A DNA stretch of 64,000 nucleotides from PSRI01 sp041484195 (GTDB lineage Bacteria > Bacteroidota > Bacteroidia > Chitinophagales > Chitinophagaceae). Position numbers and translations under genes: made by a program. Under the pieces are notes generated by a model that was given only the letters and a program-made list of their open reading frames with translations, searched no databases and had not been told where the DNA came from. Positions 27,309 through 37,041 of the stretch are shown here, in pieces; the first letter of the stretch is position 1; each line of letters starts with the position of its first letter. The stretch covers positions 59,499 to 123,498 of the forward strand of contig JBGPHC010000011.1 in the NCBI GenBank assembly GCA_041484195.1. The letters run 5' to 3'.

Positions 27309-30300
27309 TTTATCTTAATTAATTTCTTTACAACCTTATCCTGTCTATCCACCCTGATCTCCACGAAATAGGTACCTGAAGGAAGCCTCGACACGTCAAC
27401 CGGTTTATTGAACAATGAATTGTCTTTGATGAATTCTTCATTGAGCACCACTCTGCCATTCACGTCGTAGAAGATAAGGCTTGACCTGCCTTTGGCATTT
27501 CCATCAAGCTTTATGGTCACGGTAGTCCTGGCCGGGTTAGGATAGAGGGTCACGATAGGCACTTCCAATCTGGTTACATCATTGCCCACTACCACATAAA
27601 CAGTTCCTTTCGTTACAGCGCCTTTGTTGTCGGTCACTACCAGCTCAAAAGCATAAGTGCCGCCGCTCAATCCCGTTACCGTGGTGGTAGCCTCGGCAGG
27701 CGAGAGTATGCTCACAGAATCTGATCCTGAAATCAGGTTCCAGTTATAGGTGACGATGGAACCATCGGGATCATAAGAAGCGGAACCATCCAGGGAAGCG
27801 CTGTTCGCCGGAAGAGCCACATGGAGTGTATCCGTAAGGAGCACAACCGGTGAAACATTGGTACTGGTACTGCCAGTAACAGTCACGGTCACCTGATCCT
27901 TGGCCGTAGCACCACTATTATCGGTAATAGTCAGTTCAAATACATATACTCCGGCGGCGGGGTTCTGCAAACTGGGTTTGGCCGTATTCGAATTGGTAAC
28001 AGTCAGAGGACTAGGCCCGGAAATTTTAGACCAGCTATAAGTAGTGATGCTTCCATCCGGATCGTAAGATTTGCTTCCATCAAGGACTACGGTCGCAATA
28101 GGAGCGGCTACGTTGATATTTGTGCCGGCATTTGCTACCGGAGCCTGATTGGCCGCCGCATTTACCACTACAGTCACCTGGTCTTTGGCAGAAGCTCCAT
28201 CATTGTCCACAACTGTCAGTTCAAATTGGTAAGTGCCTTGCACGAGGTTCGTAATAGCAGTACTGGCTCCCGTTGGATTGGAAATACTGAATTGTGAAGG
28301 TCCTGAAATCTTGGCCCAGGAATATGACACAATGCTGCCATCGGCGTCATTAGATCCTGAACCGTTCAGGTTCGCAGTATTCGCAGGAAGCGTAATTGTC
28401 TGATCTGATCCCGCATTGGCTGTGGGTGGCAGATTAGCCGCCGCATTCACCGTGATCGTGACTGAGGCCTGAGCGGAAGCCCCCGAATTATCTGTTACCG
28501 TCACCCGGAATTTATAAACTCCAACTACCAGGTTTGTGGCAGTAGTGGAGCCGTTCGCTGCATTAGTAATAGTATATTGAGCGGGACCTGAAAGATATTC
28601 CCATAAATACGATGCGATTGTTCCATCTGCATCACTCGAGCCGGTAGCATCAAGCGTGCCACTGTTGGTTGGTAAAGTAATACTTTGATTGGCGCCTGCC
28701 GATGCCACCGGAGGCTGGTTGGCGGCATTGGTAACATTTATGATCACCACATCCGGATCAGTGGCCCCATTATTATCTGTTACAGTCAACCTGAATTGGT
28801 AAGAGCCCTGAACCAGGTTGGTAACCGTTGTGGTAGCCGCGGCGGGGTTAGTGATTGTAAAGGTACCCGGACCGGCTATCTTGGTCCATGCATAGGTGGT
28901 AATAGTTCCGTCCGGATCCTGTGATGCTGTACCGTCAAGAGTCGTAGAACTGGTTGGCAATACCAGGTTTTGATCCGGCCCTGCATTGGAAACAGGGACC
29001 TGGTTAGGAGCAGGATTCACCGTTACAGAAACAGTGGCCTTTCCTGTGGCTCCATTGTTATCAGTAACCGTAAGTTGAAATTGATAAGTGCCCTGCACCA
29101 GGTTATTGATAGTTGTAGCAGCTGCCGCCGGACTAACGATATTATATTGTGCAGGTCCGGAAATATAGGTCCATGCATAGGTGCTGATCGTTCCGTCAGG
29201 GTCCGTTCCGCTTCCTGATAATGAAACCGAATTTGTTGGCAGGGTGATTGTTTTATTCGCGCCTGCATTGGCAATGGGCGGCTGGTTAGCTGCAGCGTTA
29301 ACGGTTACGACTACTGTGTCTTTTCCTACCGCGCCTTTATCGTCAGTCACCGTCAATTCAAAGCTATACACGCCCTGCACAAGATTGTTGATGGCAGTGG
29401 AAGCACTGTTTGCATTGACAATCGCGAATTGAGCTGGTCCGGAAATCTTGGACCAAAGATATCCCACTATTGTACCATCTGTATCGGTGCCGGTACCCGT
29501 TAATGAGACCGTGTTGGTGGGCAGTATAATGCTTTTATCAGCTCCCGCATTCGCCACCGGGGCCTTATTTGGCGGAGGGGGCGTGGTTGTATATTCATAG
29601 GCTCCAATATCATAAGCGCTGCCTGTGGGCCTTGCATTACCATCGTAATCTGTTACGACTCCGTAGGTGCTGGTATTGGTACCCGTATTCACGGCCGGTG
29701 ATCCAGCCTGCAGATGGAAATCCTTGATGGACGGATTCACAAATAATGCTTCCGCAACTGTTGGCTTGAGCAGGTTGGTAGTTTGCTGGCTGGAAATACT
29801 TGGTGTAATATAAATGTATTTGCCAGAGCCAGGGGCCACAATGATATTATTCATGAAAACATTGTTCTGTCCCACGGTTCCATAGTCATTGTATAATACG
29901 ATACCCGCTTTCCTGGGGCTGATAATGGTGTTATTGTTGATCTGCAACTGCAATGGGGCATATGAATTGGGGTTGGGGCGGTCATCGATAATGATCCCGT
30001 CCTGCCCGTTTGCCGTGCCATCATAACCTGTATTGATGATAATATTATTATAGATCTTTTCTGTACCGACACCCAGCACCTGTATGGCATTACCCGTTCC
30101 ACCGTCGATGAGATTATTATACACTTTCCCATTGGTGCCACCTCCAACGATGATACCTGCCTGCTGGCTCGAAAGGTTTTTAGTACCAAAATTCCTGATG
30201 ACGTTATTAAAGACTTCCAATCCGATCGGCGTATTGGAGCATTGAATACCGTCCCAGCCGGTGCGTTCCAACAGGTTGTTATAGATCTTCATGTTATTGA

Positions 30301-32518
30301 TATGCTGGGGCTGAACTGTCTGGGTGACGCCATTACAGGTAATATCATAAGTTACCGGAGAATTACCCAGGTACATGCCTTCGCTATCTGTATCATGAAT
30401 ATAGTTATCGTGGAAAGAAACATTTTGGATGGTGAAGTAAGTTGACCAGGATGTAGGATCACAATCCGGGACAAAGGTGAGGAAGAATCCGGCCTGGACG
30501 TTGGTTACTTCTATGTGGTCCACTTCAAAATCAGAGGTCCATTGCGAAAGTGATACTCCGGTTGATAGAACCGGGCTACCTTCCCCGATATTGATACCAT
30601 AATTATACCCGGGATCTCCCGTACCTGTCAGCCTGAAATAACGGCAATTCTTCATCACGATGCCTCCATAGCTACCTACTCCTCCACATATTACACGACC
30701 ACCACAGTTGATAAATGTGAGCGGCTGACTGGCGGTTCCCTGAAAATTGAATAAGGTGATGTGATTATAATTTCCCGCTTTGATACAAATTTTATTTCCG
30801 GGTTGCACTCCTAATTTGGAGCCATCCACGTATAAATAATCGTCTGTGGGAGTTGTGGGTGCCAGTGTGATATCGCAACCGCAGTTCCCTGCGGGCGCGG
30901 CGGCCTTTACCAGAACATTCAGGGTGTCACTTGCTTTTACACCCGCATTGTCTGTTACTGTAAGCGCAAACTGGTAAGTGCCGACAATGAGGTTACTCAC
31001 TGTGGTTGAGGCAGAAGTGGGAGTGGCGATGACAAATTGCCCGGGCCCTGAAATTTTTTGCCAGTTATAAGAAACAATATTGCCACTAGCCGTTCCTGCT
31101 AGTGCTACCGAGCTGGCAGGACTGGTAATGGATTTGTCGGTCCCCGCGTTTGGAACGGGTGCAGCCGGTGCCGCGGCCGCATTTACGGTTACTGCAACCG
31201 TATCGGCAGCGGTTGCGCCTGTATTATCTGTAATGGTCAATGAAAATTGATAGGTCCCCTGTGCCAGATTGCTGACGACTGTTTGGGCGGCAGCAGGACT
31301 CGCGATGCTGTATTGCGAGGGTCCCGAAATTTTTTGCCAGCCATAAGAACTTATATTACCCGTGCCGCTCCCGTTAAGTGTAATCGAACTTGTCGGACTC
31401 GTTATTGTTTGATCATTGCCCGCATTGGAAACCAGTGCCTGCGGGGCGCCGGCATTAACGGTCACGGTGATGGTATCTTTTGCAGTGGCTCCTCCATTAT
31501 CCGTCACCCTCAGTTCAAACTGATAGACACCCTGTACCAGGCCATTCGCAGCGGTTTTTGCTGCGGATGCATTCGCGAAACTGAAAGACGCGGGCCCTGA
31601 AATCCTGCTCCAGTTATAGGCAGTAATATTTCCGTCAGGATCTGAGGAACTGCTACCATCAAGGTTTACAGAATTAGTCGGGAGTGTAATATTGATATCA
31701 TTTCCGGCATTTGCCGCAGGTGACTGATTGGGGGCGGGAGGGGTGGGACTACCCGTTCTTTTCTGGCTCAGCAGCCACTCATATATATTCTGTCCATTCT
31801 CCCTGTAATTGGGATCATAAAAATCATTCCAGCAACAATGTCCGCCGCTATAGATTGTGATCTTTGCAGATCCGGGGGCGTATTTATTCAAAGTATCCGC
31901 GATATCAGGCATCTGCCTGCTACCATCCTGATCGCCCTGGAAACCCCACCAGGTTCCTCCTGATTTTGCAAACCACTGAAAATTGGTAAAAGGATAATTG
32001 GGAACAACGGCAGACATCATTACGAGCGCCGTCATGCGCTGAGCATATTGTGATGAATAGGTAATATAATTATCAAACGCGAAACCGCCCATGGAAAGCC
32101 CGGTTCCATAAAAGCGGTCGGGGTCCACTCTGAATCGGGCGGAGATGGAGTCGAACATGGTGTTCATCAATGCCGGTCCGGGATAAGACTGGATCGGCTG
32201 AATGGAAATGAATATAGGCTTTACAACGGCGGCATTAACAGTAAATTGATTCAGATTCACGCCCAGACTGATATAATGGGAAGGACCGTATTTCAGCAGT
32301 GAAGCCGGATCCGTTCCTATCTCACCAATGCCGGGAACATAAATTATTACAGGATAAGTCTGAGTAGTGGAATTATAATCGTCTGGCAGGTGAATATATG
32401 CATTCCACCCATTGATCTTGGTAAGGTATTGCTGCGCATTGACTCCCAGGGATAAAATGAGAGCGAAAACGGTGCAGCATAGAAATTTTCTAGAGAATAC
32501 AGAGTAGAGGGCCTTCAT
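27305..32518 (-). CDS. giant T9SS protein: esterase, ten PKD-like repeats, beta-helix
   Basis: A 1,737-residue exported protein. A signal peptide (about 1-29, ending GVNAQQ) precedes an alpha/beta-hydrolase domain (about 30-240) with nucleophile elbow GTGLSMGGFAFD, GFQGDQDGSRQ near the likely acid and GGHCCWNDF with the likely histidine. Three PKD/REJ-like repeats (about 263-540), a right-handed parallel beta-helix of the pectate-lyase type (about 541-976), and seven more PKD-like repeats (about 986-1643) follow. A type A T9SS sorting domain (VTLYPNPARTTVTIKL onward) ends it. It is probably a surface enzyme acting on an esterified polysaccharide. It shares domain order (esterase first, T9SS tail last) with the protein at 40616-47587. 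Confidence 0.92.
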   Translation of the reverse strand: MKALYSVFSRKFLCCTVFALILSLGVNAQQYLTKINGWNAYIHLPDDYNSTTQTYPVIIYVPGIGEIGTDPASLLKYGPSHYISLGVNLNQFTVNAAVVKPIFISIQPIQSYPGPALMNTMFDSISARFRVDPDRFYGTGLSMGGFAFDNYITYSSQYAQRMTALVMMSAVVPNYPFTNFQWFAKSGGTWWGFQGDQDGSRQMPDIADTLNKYAPGSAKITIYSGGHCCWNDFYDPNYRENGQNIYEWLLSQKRTGSPTPPAPNQSPAANAGNDINITLPTNSVNLDGSSSSDPDGNITAYNWSRISGPASFSFANASAAKTAANGLVQGVYQFELRVTDNGGATAKDTITVTVNAGAPQALVSNAGNDQTITSPTSSITLNGSGTGNISSYGWQKISGPSQYSIASPAAAQTVVSNLAQGTYQFSLTITDNTGATAADTVAVTVNAAAAPAAPVPNAGTDKSITSPASSVALAGTASGNIVSYNWQKISGPGQFVIATPTSASTTVSNLIVGTYQFALTVTDNAGVKASDTLNVLVKAAAPAGNCGCDITLAPTTPTDDYLYVDGSKLGVQPGNKICIKAGNYNHITLFNFQGTASQPLTFINCGGRVICGGVGSYGGIVMKNCRYFRLTGTGDPGYNYGINIGEGSPVLSTGVSLSQWTSDFEVDHIEVTNVQAGFFLTFVPDCDPTSWSTYFTIQNVSFHDNYIHDTDSEGMYLGNSPVTYDITCNGVTQTVQPQHINNMKIYNNLLERTGWDGIQCSNTPIGLEVFNNVIRNFGTKNLSSQQAGIIVGGGTNGKVYNNLIDGGTGNAIQVLGVGTEKIYNNIIINTGYDGTANGQDGIIIDDRPNPNSYAPLQLQINNNTIISPRKAGIVLYNDYGTVGQNNVFMNNIIVAPGSGKYIYITPSISSQQTTNLLKPTVAEALFVNPSIKDFHLQAGSPAVNTGTNTSTYGVVTDYDGNARPTGSAYDIGAYEYTTTPPPPNKAPVANAGADKSIILPTNTVSLTGTGTDTDGTIVGYLWSKISGPAQFAIVNANSASTAINNLVQGVYSFELTVTDDKGAVGKDTVVVTVNAAANQPPIANAGANKTITLPTNSVSLSGSGTDPDGTISTYAWTYISGPAQYNIVSPAAAATTINNLVQGTYQFQLTVTDNNGATGKATVSVTVNPAPNQVPVSNAGPDQNLVLPTSSTTLDGTASQDPDGTITTYAWTKIAGPGTFTITNPAAATTTVTNLVQGSYQFRLTVTDNNGATDPDVVIINVTNAANQPPVASAGANQSITLPTNSGTLDATGSSDADGTIASYLWEYLSGPAQYTITNAANGSTTATNLVVGVYKFRVTVTDNSGASAQASVTITVNAAANLPPTANAGSDQTITLPANTANLNGSGSNDADGSIVSYSWAKISGPSQFSISNPTGASTAITNLVQGTYQFELTVVDNDGASAKDQVTVVVNAAANQAPVANAGTNINVAAPIATVVLDGSKSYDPDGSITTYSWSKISGPSPLTVTNSNTAKPSLQNPAAGVYVFELTITDNSGATAKDQVTVTVTGSTSTNVSPVVLLTDTLHVALPANSASLDGSASYDPDGSIVTYNWNLISGSDSVSILSPAEATTTVTGLSGGTYAFELVVTDNKGAVTKGTVYVVVGNDVTRLEVPIVTLYPNPARTTVTIKLDGNAKGRSSLIFYDVNGRVVLNEEFIKDNSLFNKPVDVSRLPSGTYFVEIRVDRQDKVVKKLIKIN
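27590..29565 (-). repeat. seven tandem PKD-like repeats (coding)
   Basis: Seven copies of a unit of about 280 bases encode PKD-like domains that start with a (P/A)-x-A-N-A-G-x-(D/N) pattern, carry D-P/A-D-G-T/S-I, and reach a W-x-x-(I/L)-S-G-P core. The copies differ in sequence but keep a constant length, so they are old protein-level repeats rather than recent DNA duplications. Confidence 0.85.
30900..31735 (-). repeat. three tandem PKD-like repeats before the beta-helix (coding)
   Basis: Three units of about 285 bases. Only the most N-terminal copy keeps the DPDG loop; the other two read GSGTGNISSY and GTASGNIVSY in its place, so they belong to a shorter subclass than the seven repeats downstream of the beta-helix. 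Confidence 0.8.
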
Positions 32519-32998
32519 AGAACCTGGATTTTGGATTTAAAATCTATTTTCTTCACTTAGAACGCCTTTAATGGTAAACAATCAGGTCAATGGTTTTTCA
32601 TCTTTACCCGGGTCGATTGAACTTTGGTTTTTCAAAAATCAAGTTAAGTTCAAAAAGACCGCCTGTTGTACCAGCGTTTTAAGTCGCCTTAATCTCGAGC
32701 AGTCAAATTTTAGTTCATAAGAATACAAACCCTTTCGGCTCGTATTTACACTTAGTAAATCTCCCATATCAACTTCAAGAAATTTATTAACCGGTACTTT
32801 TTAAAAACTAGCAAATACGAAAAAGCAAATATGAGGCCAAAAGAAAAGATTCATCGGAAGGTTAATATTTTATTTTTTGCTGTGGATAATATGTGCGCAA
32901 ACAATTTGTTATTTTTGTTGATCTTAAATCAATCCGGCTTAACATCATTTTTTAACAAATGATTTTCCATTCCGGCTTATACCCTTGAAATAAATCAA
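32519..32998. other. 480-base divergent intergenic region
   Basis: It separates the giant PKD protein (leftward) from the methyltransferase (rightward). It is AT-rich and holds one exact -7 box for the rightward gene (32910-32917). A 43-codon frame at 32831-32962 was seen but not accepted. No RNA gene, terminator or repeat was recognised. Confidence 0.5.
32910..32917 (+). promoter_or_regulatory. -7 box TATTTTTG upstream of the methyltransferase gene
   Basis: This is an exact match to TAnnTTTG, about 80 bases before the ATG at 32999. A TTTG is present upstream but at a poor distance, so the promoter is only partly supported. Confidence 0.35.
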
Positions 32999-33733
32999 AT
33001 GAAGATTAACAATCCCAGGTCAAGATTCCAGATCAGCATTAAGAATTCAGACAGAGTACTAGAAGTGGGCGGCGGGAATAATCCACATCCCAGGTCCAAT
33101 GTTGTAGTGGATAAATATGTAGATGACAATACCCATCGGGCCGATAATCTTAAAGTGTTGAAAACCCAGCAGTTCATTCAAGCGGATGGAGAATCGCTAC
33201 CATTTAAGGATCGTGAATTCGACTATGTTATTTGTTGCCATGTATTGGAGCACGTGCCCCATCCCGATCTGTTTATCAAAGAACAGACCCGGGTTGCGCC
33301 TAGAGGCTACCTGGAAACGCCTTCACTATTAGGAGAATATCTCGCGCCAAAGGAATCGCACCGCTGGCTGATCATGGATATTGATGATAAGATAATCCTG
33401 TATGAGAAGGAAAGACTGGGATTTAAGGTTTCCAATGATTTCGGACAACTGTTCCTCAAATACTTACCTAGTAATTCGCTGGGATTTAAACTGTTGCTGC
33501 GCACCCATCCCCAGATCATGACCATGAATTATCAATGGAAAGACAATATTGATTATCTGATCAATCCCGAAGACGAACATTACCTGAGATTTTTTACCAG
33601 GCCCTGGGAAAAAGATACGGCCAATTACCTGTTGAAGCAAAGGTCCATGTCGGGTGAATTGAAGGAGGCATTTACAGGCACACTTGCCATCATGAAAGAT
33701 GTTTTCAGGCACAAGGTATTGAAGAAGCAGTAG
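32999..33733 (+). CDS. class I SAM-dependent methyltransferase
   Basis: A 244-residue protein of the Methyltransf_11/UbiE-like type. The glycine-rich SAM motif is RVLEVGGGNNPHP near residue 22, and DYVICCHVLEHVPHPDLFIKE is the usual post-motif II/III segment. The region after it (YLETPSLLGEYLAPKESHRW) is typical of methyltransferases found in polysaccharide loci, which methylate sugars or sugar-linked carriers. It is convergent with the deacetylase gene across 36 bases and marks the left edge of the exopolysaccharide locus. Confidence 0.85.
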   Translation: MKINNPRSRFQISIKNSDRVLEVGGGNNPHPRSNVVVDKYVDDNTHRADNLKVLKTQQFIQADGESLPFKDREFDYVICCHVLEHVPHPDLFIKEQTRVAPRGYLETPSLLGEYLAPKESHRWLIMDIDDKIILYEKERLGFKVSNDFGQLFLKYLPSNSLGFKLLLRTHPQIMTMNYQWKDNIDYLINPEDEHYLRFFTRPWEKDTANYLLKQRSMSGELKEAFTGTLAIMKDVFRHKVLKKQ

Positions 33734-33769
33734 GCGGGTAGAAGGTCCCAAAGCCCCCGGGATCCGGTT

Positions 33770-34795
33770 TCAGTTCCTTTTTACTTTATTATGCCCGGAC
33801 AAACGGGTCATCCACATATACAGCAATAATCCATTGAGCTGGTAACGCATCGGCATTTCAGGCCGCTCCGCATTAAAACGATGCAGGATCTTCCGACCGG
33901 GTTCCGATTTTTGATTCTGAATTCCAAATAACAAATCAATTTTGGGTTCGGCATCCAGGATCCGGTTTAAGACCTGGGAATCTACTTCCTTGTCGGAATG
34001 AGGAAATGAAAAGCTGAGCAAAGAAGGATGAAATTGTTCCTTCACAAACCTGCATGATTCCATGGTTTGACTGATCTGTTCGGATTCAGGAAGTCCCTTA
34101 TAATAAGGATGATCCCAACTGTGTGCTCCGATGGTAAATCCCTTCTCTGCCAATTCATTCAATTGGTTATGGCTCAGAAAAGGCCGCACGGCTTTCAGGT
34201 AGTCCTCGAAGGAAAGCCCCAGATCTTCGCCTATCCTATCCAGTAAGTTCTGATTGACATTTGTAATGGCCTTCAATCTTGGTTTCAGATCCATGATTGA
34301 AGTTTCTGATGATCCCATTAATTCCGCCGTCCGGCGCAGGAGTTCTTTATCAGAATTTCTCTTTTCCAGTCCTTCAATTACGAGGCTGATCTTGCAACGG
34401 TAAAACAAAATTTTATTGTCGATAAAGGCAGGATTGATGAAGAACAGGGCCGGAATTCCCTTCCGGATAAGGATGGGCGCCACTACATCATATAATTCGC
34501 GGAAACCGTCGTCAAAACTGATCAGGAAGGAACGCTTAGGATATTTTCCATCTCTCTTCAATGAGTCCAGCAAATCTTCGCCCGATATGGGTTTGAAATA
34601 TTTTAAGAGACAATCGAGGTCATCGATGAATTGACTTGTATTCTTGAATGTATAGAGATGCTTCAAATGCAATACTTCCTGATCCGATACCAGGTGATGA
34701 TAAGGAAGCAACGTGGGCGGTTGGGTGATCCCCGCGAGGAGACGGGTAGGGAAAATTGAACTCAGGTAATAGTATGATCTCTTAAGCGGATTCAT
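33770..34795 (-). CDS. polysaccharide deacetylase (NodB homology)
   Basis: A 341-residue protein of carbohydrate esterase family 4 type. FLISFDDGFRELYDVV carries the aspartate pair of NodB motif 1 and FTIGAHSWDHPYY is motif 2 with the metal-binding H-S-x-x-H. It would remove N- or O-acetyl groups from a growing or finished polysaccharide. No clear signal peptide was seen, though an uncleaved N-terminal hydrophobic stretch is present. It overlaps the upstream glycosyltransferase gene by 14 bases, so it is the last gene of that leftward transcript. Confidence 0.88.
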   Translation of the reverse strand: MNPLKRSYYYLSSIFPTRLLAGITQPPTLLPYHHLVSDQEVLHLKHLYTFKNTSQFIDDLDCLLKYFKPISGEDLLDSLKRDGKYPKRSFLISFDDGFRELYDVVAPILIRKGIPALFFINPAFIDNKILFYRCKISLVIEGLEKRNSDKELLRRTAELMGSSETSIMDLKPRLKAITNVNQNLLDRIGEDLGLSFEDYLKAVRPFLSHNQLNELAEKGFTIGAHSWDHPYYKGLPESEQISQTMESCRFVKEQFHPSLLSFSFPHSDKEVDSQVLNRILDAEPKIDLLFGIQNQKSEPGRKILHRFNAERPEMPMRYQLNGLLLYMWMTRLSGHNKVKRN

Positions 34796-35999
34796 TCTTC
34801 ATCAATTCGTCAATATAAATGACCCTGGTATGTTCGGTCTTGAGGAATGATTTTCCCGCCTTTCTTATCTTCAAGAGAGCCCTGGCCTGTCGCAATACGA
34901 AAATGGGCATGTAAATAAATGCCTTCAACATTCCTTTCTGCCGGCCTTGCGTGATGACGATCAGGACAAAAGACAGGGCAAACAATAATAGCAGGCCCAG
35001 GCCTATCCATCCGGCAACCGGCTCAACCACAAAATCCAAAGCAACAAAGAGGCAGCCCAATCCTGTCAGTATGAATAAGGGCGGACGCAGTGCATTGAAC
35101 CCAAAAAAAACGAGATTGAAATTCAATCTGCGAAAACCCTTCATCAATACATCCCAGTTGTCACGGAAATACCTGAAATAAGCGAATAACCAGCGGGTAC
35201 GCTGCTTCTCCAAAGTTTGGCCATCATCTACTTTTTCATCGTACACAATGGCATCTTCGGCAAAGGCCACCTGCGCAACCGATTTGACCAGATCGGCCTG
35301 CAATTTCTTGTCAAATCCACCTAGGGTATCCCTGTACGTTATATCATCATAAAGTTTCTTTTCTATCGCAATTCCCAAACCCAGGGTGCAGGAAGATAGT
35401 CCCAGGTTCATTCTTATTTGCCGATCGGTAAAATTGTGATATATGAATCCCACCGAATCAAGCTTCGCAAACACGGTTTGCGTATTTTTTGAAAGCATGT
35501 GGGTTTGAACGGCCCTAAATCCCTGCCGAAAATAGTTGTTTAATTTTTCAAGATATTCCGGATGCACCAGATTATCGGAATCAAATATTACGAGCGCGTC
35601 ATGCGGCCTTATAAAATTTTCGATGGCAAGATTGATAGATTTGATTTTGGCGTGCAAAGGTTTTCCGGGTTTCAGCACCACAATTCGAGGGTCGGCGAAT
35701 TGCAGGTTGGAAATATCGCAATCATCGGCCACGACATATACCGCGAAGCGTGTATGGCTTTGTTTCAGGAAGGAATCAACCAGGGGGGGAATGAACCTGG
35801 TGTCCTGGTGCGCAGTGATGATGGCGGCAAAATCAAAATCCCTTTCATGCTGCACCGGATACTTTTTTTTAAGTCTGCCTCCCGACAGATCCTGAAGCCA
35901 TTTTACAAGCAGGAGAAAAAAAGGCATCAGGAAATAAACGGCAAGCAACAACTGTACCGTCCAGAATATCCACCATAAAAGGCTGCTCCATATCTGCAT
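34782..35999 (-). CDS. membrane-bound family 2 glycosyltransferase
   Basis: A 405-residue inner-membrane GT2 enzyme. An N-terminal helix (LLWWIFWTVQLLLAVYFLMP) is followed by a GT-A domain with DALVIFDSDNLVHPEYL carrying the metal-binding aspartates. The acceptor region includes LGGFDKKLQADLV, and TLEKQRTRWLFAYFRYF resembles the Q-x-x-R-W of processive synthases. Two or three C-terminal helices complete it. The Q-x-x-R-W signature suggests a cellulose/hyaluronan-synthase-like fold that could polymerise. It overlaps the deacetylase gene by 14 bases, a pairing seen in beta-1,6-GlcNAc and related polymer systems, although that identity is only an inference. Confidence 0.87.
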   Translation of the reverse strand: MQIWSSLLWWIFWTVQLLLAVYFLMPFFLLLVKWLQDLSGGRLKKKYPVQHERDFDFAAIITAHQDTRFIPPLVDSFLKQSHTRFAVYVVADDCDISNLQFADPRIVVLKPGKPLHAKIKSINLAIENFIRPHDALVIFDSDNLVHPEYLEKLNNYFRQGFRAVQTHMLSKNTQTVFAKLDSVGFIYHNFTDRQIRMNLGLSSCTLGLGIAIEKKLYDDITYRDTLGGFDKKLQADLVKSVAQVAFAEDAIVYDEKVDDGQTLEKQRTRWLFAYFRYFRDNWDVLMKGFRRLNFNLVFFGFNALRPPLFILTGLGCLFVALDFVVEPVAGWIGLGLLLLFALSFVLIVITQGRQKGMLKAFIYMPIFVLRQARALLKIRKAGKSFLKTEHTRVIYIDELMKNESA

Positions 36000-36075
36000 A
36001 TCACAAATTTAGCAGAGTCCGCCGCTTATTCTCATTAATATTTCGAATTCGCAAGGCAGTTCCCGCAGATTTTTT

Positions 36076-36984
36076 CTAAATGGTCCGATATTTAGAGGGG
36101 CTCAGATTCCATACGGCGCCCTTGAGAAAGAATTTCAGATGCTCGTATTGACGGCTCAACATGAATTTGAAAATGGTGCCCGGTGCAAAGACCAGTGTAA
36201 AATACAGAAGGAATGAAATAAACTGGAATAGGTTCGTGTTCCTTTTCATATAAAGTATCCTGTTCCTGGTATGGTAATACACTATGAGAGCGCTTTGCCT
36301 GTTCCTGGATATACTTTCCTTATGGTAAATCCTGGCCGAAGGTTCGAAATAAATCTTATATCCGGCCCTATTGATCCTGCTGGACCAGTCCATTTCTTCA
36401 TAAAACATGAAAAATTTTTCCAGGAACATCCCAACATTGTCAATCACCTCTCTCGACACAAGCATGGCCACGCCGTGAGCGAATGCAGTGTATCCCGGTT
36501 GGTCGTATTGACCACGGTCCTCTTCACCATAACCGATGGCCTTGCTCCTCCCCGTAAAAAAATTGATGGGCGTGAAACCTGCATACTGGATAATATCCGG
36601 ATGTGAATAAGAAAGGATCTTGGGACATACGATGCCCACGGTCGGATTTTTCCTGAAAACTTCCAATAGCTTTTCGAGCAGACTTGGAGTTACTTCCGTA
36701 TCGTTATTGAGAATAAAAACGTAATCTCCTTTCGCATGAAGCATGCCCAGGTTATTACCTCCGGTAAATCCAAGATTTCTTTCGCTGCGTAAGACTTTTG
36801 TATTGCGATAATTGCCCGATTCAATCTGCCTTGTGGGATCGACCGTGGATCCCATGTCACAAACCAGCACTTCGAAATGCTTATAGGTGAGAAGACGAAG
36901 GGACTCTAAAAGCTGACAGGTAATATTGGTCTGGTTGCAGTTAAGCGTAATGATGGAGACCAGCGGATGATGCACTTTTTCCAT
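36076..36984 (-). CDS. family 2 glycosyltransferase, rhamnosyltransferase-like
   Basis: A 302-residue GT2 enzyme of the WbbL/rhamnosyltransferase group. The GT-A core has VSIITLNCNQTNITCQLLES at the N-terminus, RNLGFTGGNNLGM, and the metal-binding YVFILNNDTEV. FMFYEEMDWSSRINRAGYKI is the typical E-x-D-W-S/C-x-R acceptor segment. A hydrophobic C-terminal stretch (FISFLLYFTLVFAPGTIF) tethers it to the membrane. It adds one sugar to the lipid-linked repeat unit. It lies between the priming sugar transferase (57 bases upstream) and the next GT2 (76 bases downstream), all on the minus strand. Confidence 0.9.
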   Translation of the reverse strand: MEKVHHPLVSIITLNCNQTNITCQLLESLRLLTYKHFEVLVCDMGSTVDPTRQIESGNYRNTKVLRSERNLGFTGGNNLGMLHAKGDYVFILNNDTEVTPSLLEKLLEVFRKNPTVGIVCPKILSYSHPDIIQYAGFTPINFFTGRSKAIGYGEEDRGQYDQPGYTAFAHGVAMLVSREVIDNVGMFLEKFFMFYEEMDWSSRINRAGYKIYFEPSARIYHKESISRNRQSALIVYYHTRNRILYMKRNTNLFQFISFLLYFTLVFAPGTIFKFMLSRQYEHLKFFLKGAVWNLSPSKYRTI

Positions 36985-37041
36985 AGTTTTCTTTTTGCGG
37001 TAAACAGATTACAGTCTTATTCCCAATCTAATGATCAACAA

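Noticed and set aside
27590..31735. PKD repeat arrays considered as CRISPR or satellite DNA
   Set aside because: The units of about 280 bases are in frame, differ at many bases and encode full domains, so they are coding repeats.
32831..32962. A 43-codon frame (MRPKEKIHRKVNILFFAVDN...) before the methyltransferase gene
   Set aside because: It lies in AT-rich divergent intergenic DNA, spans the best promoter box for the next gene, and has no coupling to a neighbour or recognisable features.
36004..36011. Exact -7 box TAAATTTG on the minus strand just before the GT2 gene at 35999
   Set aside because: It lies only four bases from the start codon with no upstream element at a sensible distance; a chance match is likelier in AT-rich DNA.
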